A stretch of DNA of 64,000 nt from Pseudomonas alkylphenolica. GTDB lineage: Bacteria; Pseudomonadota; Gammaproteobacteria; Pseudomonadales; Pseudomonadaceae. The notes beneath the pieces are model-generated. The model was not told the origin of the DNA. It did no database searches and saw only the letters and a list, made by a program, of their open reading frames with translations. Location: contig NZ_CP009048.1 of assembly GCF_000746525.1 (NCBI RefSeq), forward strand, positions 2,039,501 to 2,103,500. The letters are read 5' to 3'. Shown here one piece after another: positions 1-10,586 of this stretch (its first letter is position 1; each line of letters opens with the position of its first letter). A program made the translations under genes and the position numbers.

Positions 1-3000
1 GAGTCCGGCCCGTTGCTGCGGGTACGTCTGCTGCGATTGGCCGACGAGCATCATGTGTTGCTGCTGACCCTGCACCACATCGTTGCCGACGGTTGGTCGA
101 TGGGAGTCATGCTCGAAACCTTCAGCCAGTGTTACGAAGCGCATTGCCAGGGGCGTCCGTTGGCATTGCCGGCGCTGCCGATCGAATATGCCGATTACGG
201 CCTGTGGCAGCGCCGTTGGCTTGAAGCCGGGGAGCAAGCGCGTCAGCTGGCTTACTGGCAGGCGCAGTTGGGTGACGAGGATCCGCTGCTGGAACTGCCG
301 CTGGATCACCCGCGCAGCGCGTTGCAGGATCGGCAGTGCAAGCGCCTGGAGTGGACGCTGGACGCGCAACTGGTGCGCGACCTCACAGCCCTTGCCGGCC
401 AGCATGGCCTGACCTTGTCGATGGTGTTGCTGGCCGGGTTCCAGCTGTTGCTACAGCGCTACAGTCAGCAGCACGACATACGCGTCGGTATGCCAATCGC
501 CAATCGCAACCGGGTCGAAACCGAGGGTCTGATCGGTTTCTTCGTCAATACCCAGGTGCTGCGCAGCGTGATCCAGCCGGACATGACTGTGGCCGAGTTG
601 CTGGCACAGGTGCGCGAGGCTGCTCTCGGCGCTCAGGCGCATCAGGAACTGCCTTTCGAGCGCCTGGTCGAGGGCCTCAAGGTGGAGCGTCGGCCAGGGG
701 TCAACCCGCTGTTCCAGGTGCTCTACAACCACCAGACCGAAGGCGGGCAGCTCAACGCGCTGAGGATGGCCAGTGGCTTGCAGATCAGTCCATTGCCCTG
801 GCGTTCGCGCACTTCGCCGTTCGATCTCGGTCTGGACACCTTCGAGCGTGAAGGTCAGGTGCAGGCGGCCTTCAATTACTGTGCGGCGTTGTTCGAGGCG
901 AGCAGTGTCGAACGCTTGCGCCGTCACTGGCAGAACCTGCTGCAGGGCCTGTGTGCGGGCGGTGAAGTTCGCCTTGAGGCGTTGCCGATGCTCGACCAGG
1001 CCGAGCAGACGGCGTGCCTGAGCGATGCCCGACCAGCGCCGCAGGTGTTTGCCTGCGCAAGCGTGCTGGCGCTGATGCGTCGGCGCACCGACACCCCGAA
1101 TCCGGCAGTGGTGTGTGCCGAACAGGTGCTGAGCGACGAGCAACTGCAATCCCAGGCCAACCGTCTGGCGCATCGGCTGATGGCCGCAGGGTGCGGGCCG
1201 GAAACCCGGGTAGGGATTGCAGTCGAGCGCAGTGCGCAGATGATCGTCGGCCTGCTGGCCGTGCTCAAGGCTGGCGCCGCCTATGTGCCGCTGGATCCGG
1301 ACCTGCCCCATGAGCGTCTGCAGTACATGATCGAGGACAGTGGCATCGCTCACCTGCTGACCCAGTCACACCTGCTCGAACGTCTACCGGGAGCTGATCA
1401 ACTGGACGTGCTGTTGCTCGATCAGGTCCATGCCGAGTGGCCAGACCATGAGCCTCAGGTTGCCGTATTGCCCGAACACCTTGCCTATGTGATTTACACC
1501 TCCGGCTCCACCGGGCGGCCCAAAGGCGTGATGATCAGCCATGGCGCCCTGGCCAACTACGTCCAGGGCATCGCTCACGTGCTGCCGCTGGATCAGGTGC
1601 GCAGCCTGGCAATCGTCTCCACGCTGTCGGCGGACCTGGGCCACACCACACTGTTTGCCGCCCTGTGCGCCGGGCGCACGTTGCATGTGATCGAGCGCGA
1701 CACGGCGCTCGACGCCGAGCGTTTTGCCACTTACATGAGCCAGCACGCTGTCGATGTGCTGAAGATCGTGCCGTCGCACATGGATGCCTTGCTCGGCGAG
1801 GTGGCCGATGCCCGGGCGCTGCCGCGGCACACCCTGGTCCTGGGTGGCGAGGCCTGCTCGCCAGCGCTGCTGCAACGTTTGCGTTCAGTGGCCGGTGCTT
1901 GTCGGATCCTCAACCACTATGGCCCGACCGAGACGACGGTGGGTGTCTTGACCCAAGATGCCCAGCTCAGTGCCGAGGGGCAGCGTCTGCCCCTGGGGCG
2001 GCCGTTGGCCAACGTCAGCTTGAGCGTGCTCGATGCGGCACTGATGCCGGTACCCGCCGCGGTGGCCGGTGAGCTGTATGTGGCCGGTGCCGGTTTGGCA
2101 CGGGGTTATCACGGGCGTCCGGGACTCACCGCCGAGCGCTTCGTGCCGGATCCGTTCGGCACGCCGGGTAGCCGGACTTACCGCAGTGCCGACCTGGTTC
2201 GTCGCGATGCCGAGGGTGTCATCGACTATGTTGGCCGTAGCGACCATCAACTGAAGATTCGCGGCTTTCGGGTCGAATTGGGAGAAATCGCTGCCAGTTT
2301 GCAGGCTCAGCCGCAGGTGCGCGAAGCCGTGGTGCGGCTGGTCGGTGACGGGCCATCGGCGCAACTGCTGGCCTGGTTGGTGCTTGAGGCCGACACGGTT
2401 GCCGGGGTCGCCCTGGCGCAGGTGCGCCAGCAACTGGCCGCGAGCCTGCCGGAGTACATGATTCCGGCACAGCTACTGGCGCTCCCGGCGCTGCCGTTGA
2501 CCCTCAATGGCAAGCTCGATGTCCAGGCCTTGCCACAGCCGGCGGCGAGTGCCAGCGGCGCTTTCGAGGCGCCGCACACTGCGCTGCAGATTAGTCTGGC
2601 CGAGGTCTGGCGCGAGGTGTTGAAGGTCGAGCGGGTGGGCCTGGCGGATAATTTCTTCGCCCTGGGCGGCCACTCGCTGCTGGCGACCCGGGTCATTGCC
2701 CGCTTGCGCAGCCGCCTGGCCCTGGAAGTACCGCTGCGCAGTCTGTTCGAACATGCCACCTTCGGCCAGTGGTGTGCGGCACTGGAACACCTGGTGCCGG
2801 GCAGTGGCCGCACACAGATCCAGGCCCTGGGGCGCGACGCAGACCTGCCTGCGTCCCATGCCCAGTACCGGCAATGGCTGTTCTGGACCCTCAACCCGGA
2901 CAATCCGGCCTACAACACGCCGATTGTGGTGCGCCTGCGTGGCGCGTTGAACCTGGCGGCCGTGCAGACGGCTTTCGATGCGCTGGTGGCGCGCCACGAG

Positions 3001-6000
3001 CCCCTGCGCACCACCTTCCGCCTGAACGGCGAGACCTTGCTGCAGGTCATTCAGCCGGCGCAGCCGGTCACCCTTGAGTACGAGTCGCTGCGCCACGAAA
3101 ACGGTTGGGCCGATGACGCTTTGGTGCGCCAGCGGGCGGTCCAGGAGACTCAGCGTCTGTTCGACCTGGACCACGGGCCCTTGCTGCGGGTCAAGCTGCT
3201 GCAGTGTGCCGAGGACGAACATGTCCTGGTGCTGACCTTGCATCATATTGTCTGCGATGGCTGGTCAATGGATGTGATGGCGCGCGAGTTCGTCAGCAAC
3301 TACCAGGCCTGTTGCCTTGGCCAGTTGCCGGATCACCCGGCACTGGCGGTGCATTACGCCGATTATGCGCAGTGGCAGCGGCAATGGCTGGCCGAGGGTG
3401 AAATGCAGCGCCAGCTCGATTACTGGACTGTGCAGTTGGGCGGCGAGCAGCCGTTGCTTGAGTTGCCGCTGGATCATCCGCGTGTGCCAGGCGCGGTGAT
3501 GCGCGAAGGGCGCATCGACCTGCGTTTGCCGGTAACGCTGGAGGCGCGTTTGCGCAGCTTCCTGGCGCAGCACAACATGACCCAGTTCCAGTTGTTCCTG
3601 GGGGTGTTCGGTTTGCTGTTGCAACGTTACAGCGGCCAGTCGGACCTGCGCATCGGCGTACCGATCAGCAACCGTAATTGTGAAGAGGTCGAAGGCCTGA
3701 TCGGCTTCTTCGTCAACACCCTGGTACTGCGCTTGCAGATCGAACCACAGGCTTCGGCGCTGCACCACCTGTGCCGGGTGCGCGAAGCGGTGTTGGCCGC
3801 CCAGGCCCATCAGGATCTGCCGTTTGACCGGCTGGTGGAGGCGCTCAACCCACAGCGCCTGGCTGACCACAATCCATTGTTCCAGGTCATGTACAACCAC
3901 CTGTCCAGTCGCGAAGGCGAAGTCGGCAGCAACAGCCTGCATGGGCTCAGCGCCCAGGAGCTGCCGCTGGATGGCATCACCGCGCAATTTGACCTGACCC
4001 TGGAGACCCTGGAAACCCGTGACGCCATCCAGGTTTCCCTGCTGTACGCGGCCGACCTGTTTGAGCGCAGCCGTATCGAGCAGATGCTCGGGCACTGGCT
4101 GAATCTGCTTGAGGCTGTGGTCAGCACTCCGGCCACGCCGGTAGCGGCACTGGCCTTGCTCAGCAGCAACGAGCAGCAGGCATTGTGCGCCCCTGTGCCG
4201 CCATCCAGTGCAGCGGCCAGCGTCATCGAGTTGTTCGAGGCGCATGCTGCTTCGGCACCTTCTGCGACAGCGCTGATTCTGGGTGAGCAGAGCCTCAGCT
4301 ATGGCCAGCTTCAGCAGCGTGTCGCGCAACTGGCTGCACGTCTGCAGGCGATGGGCGTTGCTCCCGACACCCTGGTCGGCGTCTGTGCACCCCGCGGTTT
4401 TGAACTGATTGTCGCGTTGCTGGCGGTGCACCGGGCGGGCGCCGCCTATGTGCCGCTGGACCCGGCCTATCCGGTTGAACGCCTGAAACACATGGTCAAT
4501 GACAGCGGCCTGAGCGTACTGCTGTGCGACACCCCGGCCCCGTGGATGCAGGCGCTGGCGGCGGTTCGCCGCTGCAGTATCAGCCCGGACGACAGCGTCG
4601 CGCCGGTCGTGCCCGCGCCGCTGCAGGTACTCGGACAAAACCTGGCCTATGTCATCTACACCTCTGGCTCCACTGGTCTGCCCAAAGGCGTGGCCGTCAG
4701 CCATGGCGCTCTGGCCATGCATTGCCAGGCGGCTGCCGCGTTGTACGCGGTGGGTGCGGGTGATGGCTTGCTGCAGTTCGCTTCAGCGAGTTTTGACGCA
4801 GCGGCCGAACAGATCTTCATGGCGCTTGGCAGTGGCGCCCGGCTGTTGCTGGGTGACGTGGCGCAGTGGAGTGGCGATGAACTGGCCGATCAACTGCAAC
4901 GTCATCACATCGATATGGTCGATCTGCCGCCGGCCTATCTCGCTCAGTTCGACCAGGCCCTGGCCGCTTCGGGCCGCCAGGTTGCCGTGCGCACCTGTGT
5001 ACTGGGGGGTGAGGCTTGGGACGAGCAGCTGATTCAGGGGCTCGGTCATTTCAGTTTCGAGCGCTTGTTCAACGCCTATGGCCCGACTGAAGCGGTGATC
5101 AGCCCGTTGCTGGACCACTACCGGCCGGGCAGCGGGCTGGGCGGCAAGCCGAGTATTGGTCGGCCGGTCGGCCAGCGCCGGGCTTATCTGCTCGATGCTG
5201 AGTTGAACCTGGTGCCGAAGTCGGTGCGTGGCGAGCTGCTGATCGGTGGCCTGGGGTTGGCGCGTGGTTACCTGCATCAGCCTGGGTTGACGGCCGAGCG
5301 CTTCGTCCCCGATCCGTTAGGCGCAGTGGGTGAACGCCTGTACCGCACGGGGGATGCCGGGCGCTATCTGGACGATGGCCGGGTGGTGTTTGCTGGCCGT
5401 ATCGACGAGCAGCTGAAAATTCGCGGGTTCCGGATCGAACCGGGCGAGATCGAAGCCGCGCTGCTGAGTTTGGATCGCGTGCGCGAAGCGGCGGTGATTG
5501 CTCGGCCCGGGCCTGCTGGCGCACGTCTGGTTGCCTACGTGGCAGGTCAGGCCCTGGAGTCTGATGCTTTACAGGCACTGTTGCGCGAACGTCTGCCCGA
5601 GCACATGGTGCCGCGGCGGATCATGTGCCTGGCGCAACTGCCGATGACCCTCAATGGCAAGCTCGATCGCCATGCGCTGCCGCCTATGCAAGAACAGGAC
5701 ACCGCGACGCAGCCCGTGGCTCCAGGCAATGCCCTGGAGCGTGAGATCGCCGAGCTCTGGGCGCAGGTGCTGCGCCTGCCACAGGTGGGGGTAGCGGATA
5801 ATTTCTTCGAGCTGGGCGGTGACTCGATCATCTCGATCCAGGTCGTCAGCCGGGCTCGTCAGGCCGGCATCCTGTTCTCGCCTCGTGACCTGTTCAAGTA
5901 CCAGACGGTGCGCGAGTTAGCGCGCATCGCTCAGCGTGGTGCGCTCGCGCCGGCGGTCGATCAGGGGCCGGTCAGCGGCGAACTGGTGTTGCAACCGGCG

Positions 6001-9000
6001 CAGCAACGTTTCTTCGACGAAGCCATCCCGGCGCGTCATCACTGGAACCAGACCGTCCTGCTGAGCACCACCACGCCCTTGCAGGCCGAGCTGCTCGAGC
6101 ACGCCCTGCAAGCGGTGGTGGCGCACCATGACAGCCTGCGCAGCCGCTTCCGTCAGGGCGAACAGGGCTGGCAGGCGCATATCGCAGACCCGCAAGCGCC
6201 ACGGCAAACGCTGCTGTGGCGCGCCCGTGTGGAGGCCGGTGAGTCGCTGCTGGCGCTGTGCGAGAACGCCCAGCGCAGCCTCGACCTGGGCGAGGGGCCG
6301 CTGCTGCGCGGCCTGTTGATTGAGGCTGAAGATGCTTCCCAGCGTTTGTTGCTGACCGTGCATCACCTGGTGATTGACGGTGTGTCGTGGCGGGTGCTGT
6401 TGGAGGATCTGCAGGCTGTTTATGGACAGCTGCACGCAGGTCTTGCGCTGCAACTGCCGGCCAGAACCACCTCGACTCAACGCTGGGCTGCGCGCCTGGC
6501 CGAACAGGCGCGCAGCCCGGCCTGGGCCGATGCCGCACAACACTGGCAGGCGGCGTTGGCCGGCGCCGACGCGACGCTGCCGGCCAACAATCCGCACGCG
6601 CTGTGTGTGCAAGGTGATGCGCAGAGCATCAAGGTGCAGCTCGACAGCGCGCTGACCCGGCAGTTGCTGCAACAGGCACCGGCCGCCTATCGCACTCAGG
6701 TCAATGACCTGTTGCTGACCGCCCTGGCCAGGGTGGTCGCCGACTGGACGGGGCGCGCCGAAGTCCTGCTGGAGCTGGAGGGCCATGGCCGCGAAAGCTT
6801 GTTCGATGACCTTGACCCGAGCCGTACCCTGGGCTGGTTCACCAGCCTGTTCCCGGTGCGCCTGAGCGTTGCCGAAGACCGTGTCGGTACCCTCAAACAG
6901 GTCAAAGAACAGCTGCGTGCGATTCCTCAGCGTGGCGTGAGTTTTGGTGCGCTGCGCTACCTGGGGGAAGAAACCGTGCAGCAGGCCCTGGCGGCGTTGC
7001 CGCCGCCGCGCATCACCTTCAACTACCTGGGGCAGTTCGATGGCAGTTTCCAGGCCGATGAAGGGGCCTTGTTCGTACCCTGCAGCGATGCCTTCGGTCG
7101 TACCATGAGCGCAGAGGCGCCGCTGGGCAACTGGCTGAGCATTGACGGTCAGGTGTATGGCGGCCAACTGACCCTGGGCTGGACGTTCAGTACGGCGATG
7201 TTCGATCCGGCATCGATCGAGGCACTGGCCGCTGCCTATATCCGCGAACTCGAAGCGTTGATCGGCGAGTGCGTGCACAGCCGTGACGGCGGTGTCACAC
7301 CGTCGGACTTCCCGTTGGCCGGGTTGACCCAGGCTGAACTCGACCGCCTGCCGCTGGCCGCACGCCAGCTGGAGGACCTCTATCCACTGTCGCCGTTGCA
7401 GCAGGGACTGCTGTTCCATGCGCGCTACGGGCAGGGCCAGGGCGACTACATCAACCAGACCTGCGTCGACATTCACGGGCTCGATGTCGGGCGCTTCGAG
7501 CAGGCCTGGCGCGAGACCCTGGCCGCTCACCCGATTCTGCGCAGCGGCTTCATCTGGCAGGGCGAAATGCACCAGCCGCTGCAGCTGGTGCAGCGTGATG
7601 TAGCGCTGCACATGACTCAGCATGACTGGCGCGCGCATCCGGCTGCGCAGCAGGCAGTGCTGGCGCTGGAACAGGAGGAGCGCGAGCGTCCCTTCGACTT
7701 GAGCCGGGCGCCGTTGTTGCGTCTGGTCCTGGTGCGCCTGGCTGACGACAGCTACCGGCTGATCTACACCAACCACCACATTCTCCTCGACGGCTGGAGC
7801 AACGCCCGGCTGATCGGCGAGGTGCTGGCGCGTTACAACGGCCAGGCGGTTGCAGCGAGCCCGGGCAGTTACCGTGACTACATCCAGTGGCTGCAAGGCC
7901 GTGATGTGCAGCGTGATCGTGCATTCTGGCAGGCTCAATTGGCCCGCCTGCCGGCGCCAACCCGCTTGTCGCAAGCGCTGCAGGGGATGGTGCTCGATGA
8001 TGTTGCGCTGCGCCATGGTCATGGGGACCTGCGCAGCAGTCTGGACCAGCAAGCGACAGCGCGTCTGGTGCAGGCTGCACGCCACGCCAAGGTCACCGTC
8101 AACACCCTGGTTCAGGCAGCATGGCTGTTGCTGCTGCAACGCTGTACCGACCAGCCCGCCGTGGCGTTCGGCGCCACAGTTGCCGGCCGGCCCAGTGACT
8201 TGCCGGGGATCGAGGAGCAGGTCGGGCTGTTCATCAACACCTTGCCACTGATCGCCGAACCGCAGCCGCAACAGCCGCTGGGGGCCTGGCTTGGCGAACT
8301 GCAGGCACTCAACCTGGCGATGCGTGAACACGAACATACGCCGTTGTTCGAGATCCAGTCGTGGGCCGGGCAGGGAGGCGATGCGTTGTTCGACAGCATC
8401 CTGGTGTTCGAGAACTACCCGTTGGCCGAAGCCTTGCAGCGCCACTCGGCGCAAGACGTACAGTTCGGGTTGCCGAGCAACCACGAACAGACGCATTACC
8501 CGCTGACCCTGGCTGTAGCCCTGGATGCGCAACTGAGCATTCATTACAGCTACCAGCGCGAGGCGTTCACTGATCAGCAGGTGGCGTGCCTGAATCAGTA
8601 CCTTGGCGGCTTGTTGCAGCAAATCGCCGAAGCGTCGCTGGAGCTGCCGTTGGGTGAGCTGCGTTTGCTCGACGACGCGCAGCAGGCCGAACGCCTGCTG
8701 GCCGGCAGCGACTGCCCGTGGCACTTCCCGGCCAGCCGTTCGTTGCTCGGCATGATTGCCGAACACGCGTGCAAGCGACCGTTTGCCCCGGCGCTGATCG
8801 ACGGCCAGCGCCGGGTCGATTTCGCTCAACTTGAACAGGCCTCCAACCGCCTGGCCAGGCATCTGCTGAGCCTGGGCGTAGGGCGCGGGGTCAAGGTCGG
8901 GGTGGCCCTGGCCCGTGGCGTCGAGGTGCCGATCGCGTTGCTGGCGATTCTCAAGACCGGCGCCGCCTATGTGCCGATGGACGCCAGTTATCCTGCCGAG

Positions 9001-10584
9001 CGCCTGGCCTACATGATCGAAGACAGCGGCATGACACTGCTGCTGAGCCAGCGCCAACTGGCTGCGCAGCTGAGCTGCCCGGCGCAGGTCCAGGTACTCT
9101 TGCTCGATGAGTTGAGCCAAGACGTGGAGGCCCTGTCGGACCAGGCGCTGGCGCTGGCTATCGAAGAGCAGGACCTGGCGTATGTGATCTATACCTCAGG
9201 CTCCACCGGCCAGCCCAAGGGCGTATGCGTCAGCCACGGGCCGCTGAGCATGCATTGCCAGGCCATTGCCGAACGCTATGAAATGCATGAAGACGATTGC
9301 GAGCTGCACTTCCTGTCGTTTGCCTTCGACGGTGCCCATGAGCGCTGGCTGACGGTCCTTACCAGCGGTGCCAGCCTGCTGATCCGCGACGACAGTCTGT
9401 GGACCCCGAGCCAGACCCTGGAAGCCATGAAACAGTACGGTGTGAGCGTGGCCGCATTCCCGCCGCTGTACCTGCACCAGCTGGCCGAGAGTGCGCTGCA
9501 GCAGGGCCGGCCACAGCGCTTGCGGGTGCTGTGCTTTGGCGGTGATGCGGTGCCGCGGGCGAGCTTTGATCTGGTGCGTCGGGCGCTGGACCCGGAGTAC
9601 ATGATCAACGGTTACGGGCCGACCGAAACCGTGGTCACACCGCTGATCTGGAAAGCCGGACGCCAGGACCCTTGCCCAACGGCCTACGCGCCGATTGGCA
9701 AGCGCATCGGCCAGCGTAGCGGCTATGTGCTCGATGCTTGCCTGCAGCCGGTGGCCAAGGGCATGCCGGGCGAGTTGTACCTGGGCGGTGAAGGGGTCGC
9801 CCTGGGGTATCTGCAGCGCCCGGGGCTGACTGCCGACCGTTTCGTCTGCGATCCGTTCGACCCGTGTGGCGCACGCTTGTATCGCAGCGGTGACCTGGTT
9901 CGCGAGCTGCCTTGTGGCAACCTCGAATACCTCGGGCGCCTGGACAGCCAGGTGAAGATACGTGGCTTCCGGGTCGAAGCCGGTGAGATCGAAGCGCGCC
10001 TGCGTCAGCTCCCCGAAGTGGCCGAAGCCGCCGTGATTGCCAGCGTCGGTGCCCAGGGTCAGCAATTGCATGCCTACCTGGTGGCACAGGATGGCGCGGT
10101 GCTCGACACCGAGCAATCTCGCCACCAAGTGCGCCAGCACGTACGCCAGGCGCTGGCCAAGAACCTTCCGGACTATATGGTGCCATCGAGCTTTACCTGG
10201 CTGGCCAGCCTGCCGCTGTCACCGAACGGCAAGCTCGACCGCAAGGCCTTGCCACTGCCGGAGACGGTGGGTTGCGGGCGTCCTTACGTGGCGCCGGAGT
10301 CAGTGTTGGAGCAGCAGATTGCAGGGATCTGGGCATCGGTCCTGCAGGTGGAGCAGGTGGGGCTCGACGATCATTTCTTCGAACTGGGCGGCCACTCGCT
10401 GCTGGCCACTCAGGTCACCGCGCGCGTCGAAACCGAGCTCGGTACCACCGTACCGCTGGATCTGCTGTTCAAGGCCGAATCGCTTAAAGACTACGTAGCG
10501 TCAACCGTCCCTTATCTGAGACTGGGTTCCGAGAGCGATCTCAACGAACTGCAAGACTTCCTCTCGGAATTGGAGACGATCTGA
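1..10584 (+). CDS. Pyoverdine-type NRPS 1 (5'-truncated): C-A-T-C-A-T-E-C-A-T
   Basis: This is a modular NRPS assembling part of a pyoverdine-type siderophore in the cytoplasm. The frame is open from base 1, so the true start lies upstream. Counting from the first codon, condensation motifs HHIVADG (about 25), HHIVCDG (1081) and HHILLDG (2592) mark three C domains. A-domain cores (YTSGSTG) sit near 499, 1553 and 3064. Carrier motifs are LGGHSLL (889), LGGDSI (1938) and LGGHSLL (3463). An intact epimerisation domain (HHLVIDG near 2121, EGHGR, FNYLGQF) follows carrier 2. Pocket residues read by eye are DLTKVGHVG (classic Asp code), DAEDVGAIS (acid-lined, so a basic substrate such as Lys or Orn) and DGEACGGVT (a code I associate with Lys in pyoverdine synthetases; unverified). 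The acidic C-terminus may dock on NRPS2, which starts 2 bp downstream. It resembles PvdI/PvdJ-type enzymes. Confidence 0.95.
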   Translation, partial: ESGPLLRVRLLRLADEHHVLLLTLHHIVADGWSMGVMLETFSQCYEAHCQGRPLALPALPIEYADYGLWQRRWLEAGEQARQLAYWQAQLGDEDPLLELPLDHPRSALQDRQCKRLEWTLDAQLVRDLTALAGQHGLTLSMVLLAGFQLLLQRYSQQHDIRVGMPIANRNRVETEGLIGFFVNTQVLRSVIQPDMTVAELLAQVREAALGAQAHQELPFERLVEGLKVERRPGVNPLFQVLYNHQTEGGQLNALRMASGLQISPLPWRSRTSPFDLGLDTFEREGQVQAAFNYCAALFEASSVERLRRHWQNLLQGLCAGGEVRLEALPMLDQAEQTACLSDARPAPQVFACASVLALMRRRTDTPNPAVVCAEQVLSDEQLQSQANRLAHRLMAAGCGPETRVGIAVERSAQMIVGLLAVLKAGAAYVPLDPDLPHERLQYMIEDSGIAHLLTQSHLLERLPGADQLDVLLLDQVHAEWPDHEPQVAVLPEHLAYVIYTSGSTGRPKGVMISHGALANYVQGIAHVLPLDQVRSLAIVSTLSADLGHTTLFAALCAGRTLHVIERDTALDAERFATYMSQHAVDVLKIVPSHMDALLGEVADARALPRHTLVLGGEACSPALLQRLRSVAGACRILNHYGPTETTVGVLTQDAQLSAEGQRLPLGRPLANVSLSVLDAALMPVPAAVAGELYVAGAGLARGYHGRPGLTAERFVPDPFGTPGSRTYRSADLVRRDAEGVIDYVGRSDHQLKIRGFRVELGEIAASLQAQPQVREAVVRLVGDGPSAQLLAWLVLEADTVAGVALAQVRQQLAASLPEYMIPAQLLALPALPLTLNGKLDVQALPQPAASASGAFEAPHTALQISLAEVWREVLKVERVGLADNFFALGGHSLLATRVIARLRSRLALEVPLRSLFEHATFGQWCAALEHLVPGSGRTQIQALGRDADLPASHAQYRQWLFWTLNPDNPAYNTPIVVRLRGALNLAAVQTAFDALVARHEPLRTTFRLNGETLLQVIQPAQPVTLEYESLRHENGWADDALVRQRAVQETQRLFDLDHGPLLRVKLLQCAEDEHVLVLTLHHIVCDGWSMDVMAREFVSNYQACCLGQLPDHPALAVHYADYAQWQRQWLAEGEMQRQLDYWTVQLGGEQPLLELPLDHPRVPGAVMREGRIDLRLPVTLEARLRSFLAQHNMTQFQLFLGVFGLLLQRYSGQSDLRIGVPISNRNCEEVEGLIGFFVNTLVLRLQIEPQASALHHLCRVREAVLAAQAHQDLPFDRLVEALNPQRLADHNPLFQVMYNHLSSREGEVGSNSLHGLSAQELPLDGITAQFDLTLETLETRDAIQVSLLYAADLFERSRIEQMLGHWLNLLEAVVSTPATPVAALALLSSNEQQALCAPVPPSSAAASVIELFEAHAASAPSATALILGEQSLSYGQLQQRVAQLAARLQAMGVAPDTLVGVCAPRGFELIVALLAVHRAGAAYVPLDPAYPVERLKHMVNDSGLSVLLCDTPAPWMQALAAVRRCSISPDDSVAPVVPAPLQVLGQNLAYVIYTSGSTGLPKGVAVSHGALAMHCQAAAALYAVGAGDGLLQFASASFDAAAEQIFMALGSGARLLLGDVAQWSGDELADQLQRHHIDMVDLPPAYLAQFDQALAASGRQVAVRTCVLGGEAWDEQLIQGLGHFSFERLFNAYGPTEAVISPLLDHYRPGSGLGGKPSIGRPVGQRRAYLLDAELNLVPKSVRGELLIGGLGLARGYLHQPGLTAERFVPDPLGAVGERLYRTGDAGRYLDDGRVVFAGRIDEQLKIRGFRIEPGEIEAALLSLDRVREAAVIARPGPAGARLVAYVAGQALESDALQALLRERLPEHMVPRRIMCLAQLPMTLNGKLDRHALPPMQEQDTATQPVAPGNALEREIAELWAQVLRLPQVGVADNFFELGGDSIISIQVVSRARQAGILFSPRDLFKYQTVRELARIAQRGALAPAVDQGPVSGELVLQPAQQRFFDEAIPARHHWNQTVLLSTTTPLQAELLEHALQAVVAHHDSLRSRFRQGEQGWQAHIADPQAPRQTLLWRARVEAGESLLALCENAQRSLDLGEGPLLRGLLIEAEDASQRLLLTVHHLVIDGVSWRVLLEDLQAVYGQLHAGLALQLPARTTSTQRWAARLAEQARSPAWADAAQHWQAALAGADATLPANNPHALCVQGDAQSIKVQLDSALTRQLLQQAPAAYRTQVNDLLLTALARVVADWTGRAEVLLELEGHGRESLFDDLDPSRTLGWFTSLFPVRLSVAEDRVGTLKQVKEQLRAIPQRGVSFGALRYLGEETVQQALAALPPPRITFNYLGQFDGSFQADEGALFVPCSDAFGRTMSAEAPLGNWLSIDGQVYGGQLTLGWTFSTAMFDPASIEALAAAYIRELEALIGECVHSRDGGVTPSDFPLAGLTQAELDRLPLAARQLEDLYPLSPLQQGLLFHARYGQGQGDYINQTCVDIHGLDVGRFEQAWRETLAAHPILRSGFIWQGEMHQPLQLVQRDVALHMTQHDWRAHPAAQQAVLALEQEERERPFDLSRAPLLRLVLVRLADDSYRLIYTNHHILLDGWSNARLIGEVLARYNGQAVAASPGSYRDYIQWLQGRDVQRDRAFWQAQLARLPAPTRLSQALQGMVLDDVALRHGHGDLRSSLDQQATARLVQAARHAKVTVNTLVQAAWLLLLQRCTDQPAVAFGATVAGRPSDLPGIEEQVGLFINTLPLIAEPQPQQPLGAWLGELQALNLAMREHEHTPLFEIQSWAGQGGDALFDSILVFENYPLAEALQRHSAQDVQFGLPSNHEQTHYPLTLAVALDAQLSIHYSYQREAFTDQQVACLNQYLGGLLQQIAEASLELPLGELRLLDDAQQAERLLAGSDCPWHFPASRSLLGMIAEHACKRPFAPALIDGQRRVDFAQLEQASNRLARHLLSLGVGRGVKVGVALARGVEVPIALLAILKTGAAYVPMDASYPAERLAYMIEDSGMTLLLSQRQLAAQLSCPAQVQVLLLDELSQDVEALSDQALALAIEEQDLAYVIYTSGSTGQPKGVCVSHGPLSMHCQAIAERYEMHEDDCELHFLSFAFDGAHERWLTVLTSGASLLIRDDSLWTPSQTLEAMKQYGVSVAAFPPLYLHQLAESALQQGRPQRLRVLCFGGDAVPRASFDLVRRALDPEYMINGYGPTETVVTPLIWKAGRQDPCPTAYAPIGKRIGQRSGYVLDACLQPVAKGMPGELYLGGEGVALGYLQRPGLTADRFVCDPFDPCGARLYRSGDLVRELPCGNLEYLGRLDSQVKIRGFRVEAGEIEARLRQLPEVAEAAVIASVGAQGQQLHAYLVAQDGAVLDTEQSRHQVRQHVRQALAKNLPDYMVPSSFTWLASLPLSPNGKLDRKALPLPETVGCGRPYVAPESVLEQQIAGIWASVLQVEQVGLDDHFFELGGHSLLATQVTARVETELGTTVPLDLLFKAESLKDYVASTVPYLRLGSESDLNELQDFLSELETI

Positions 10585-10586
10585 AC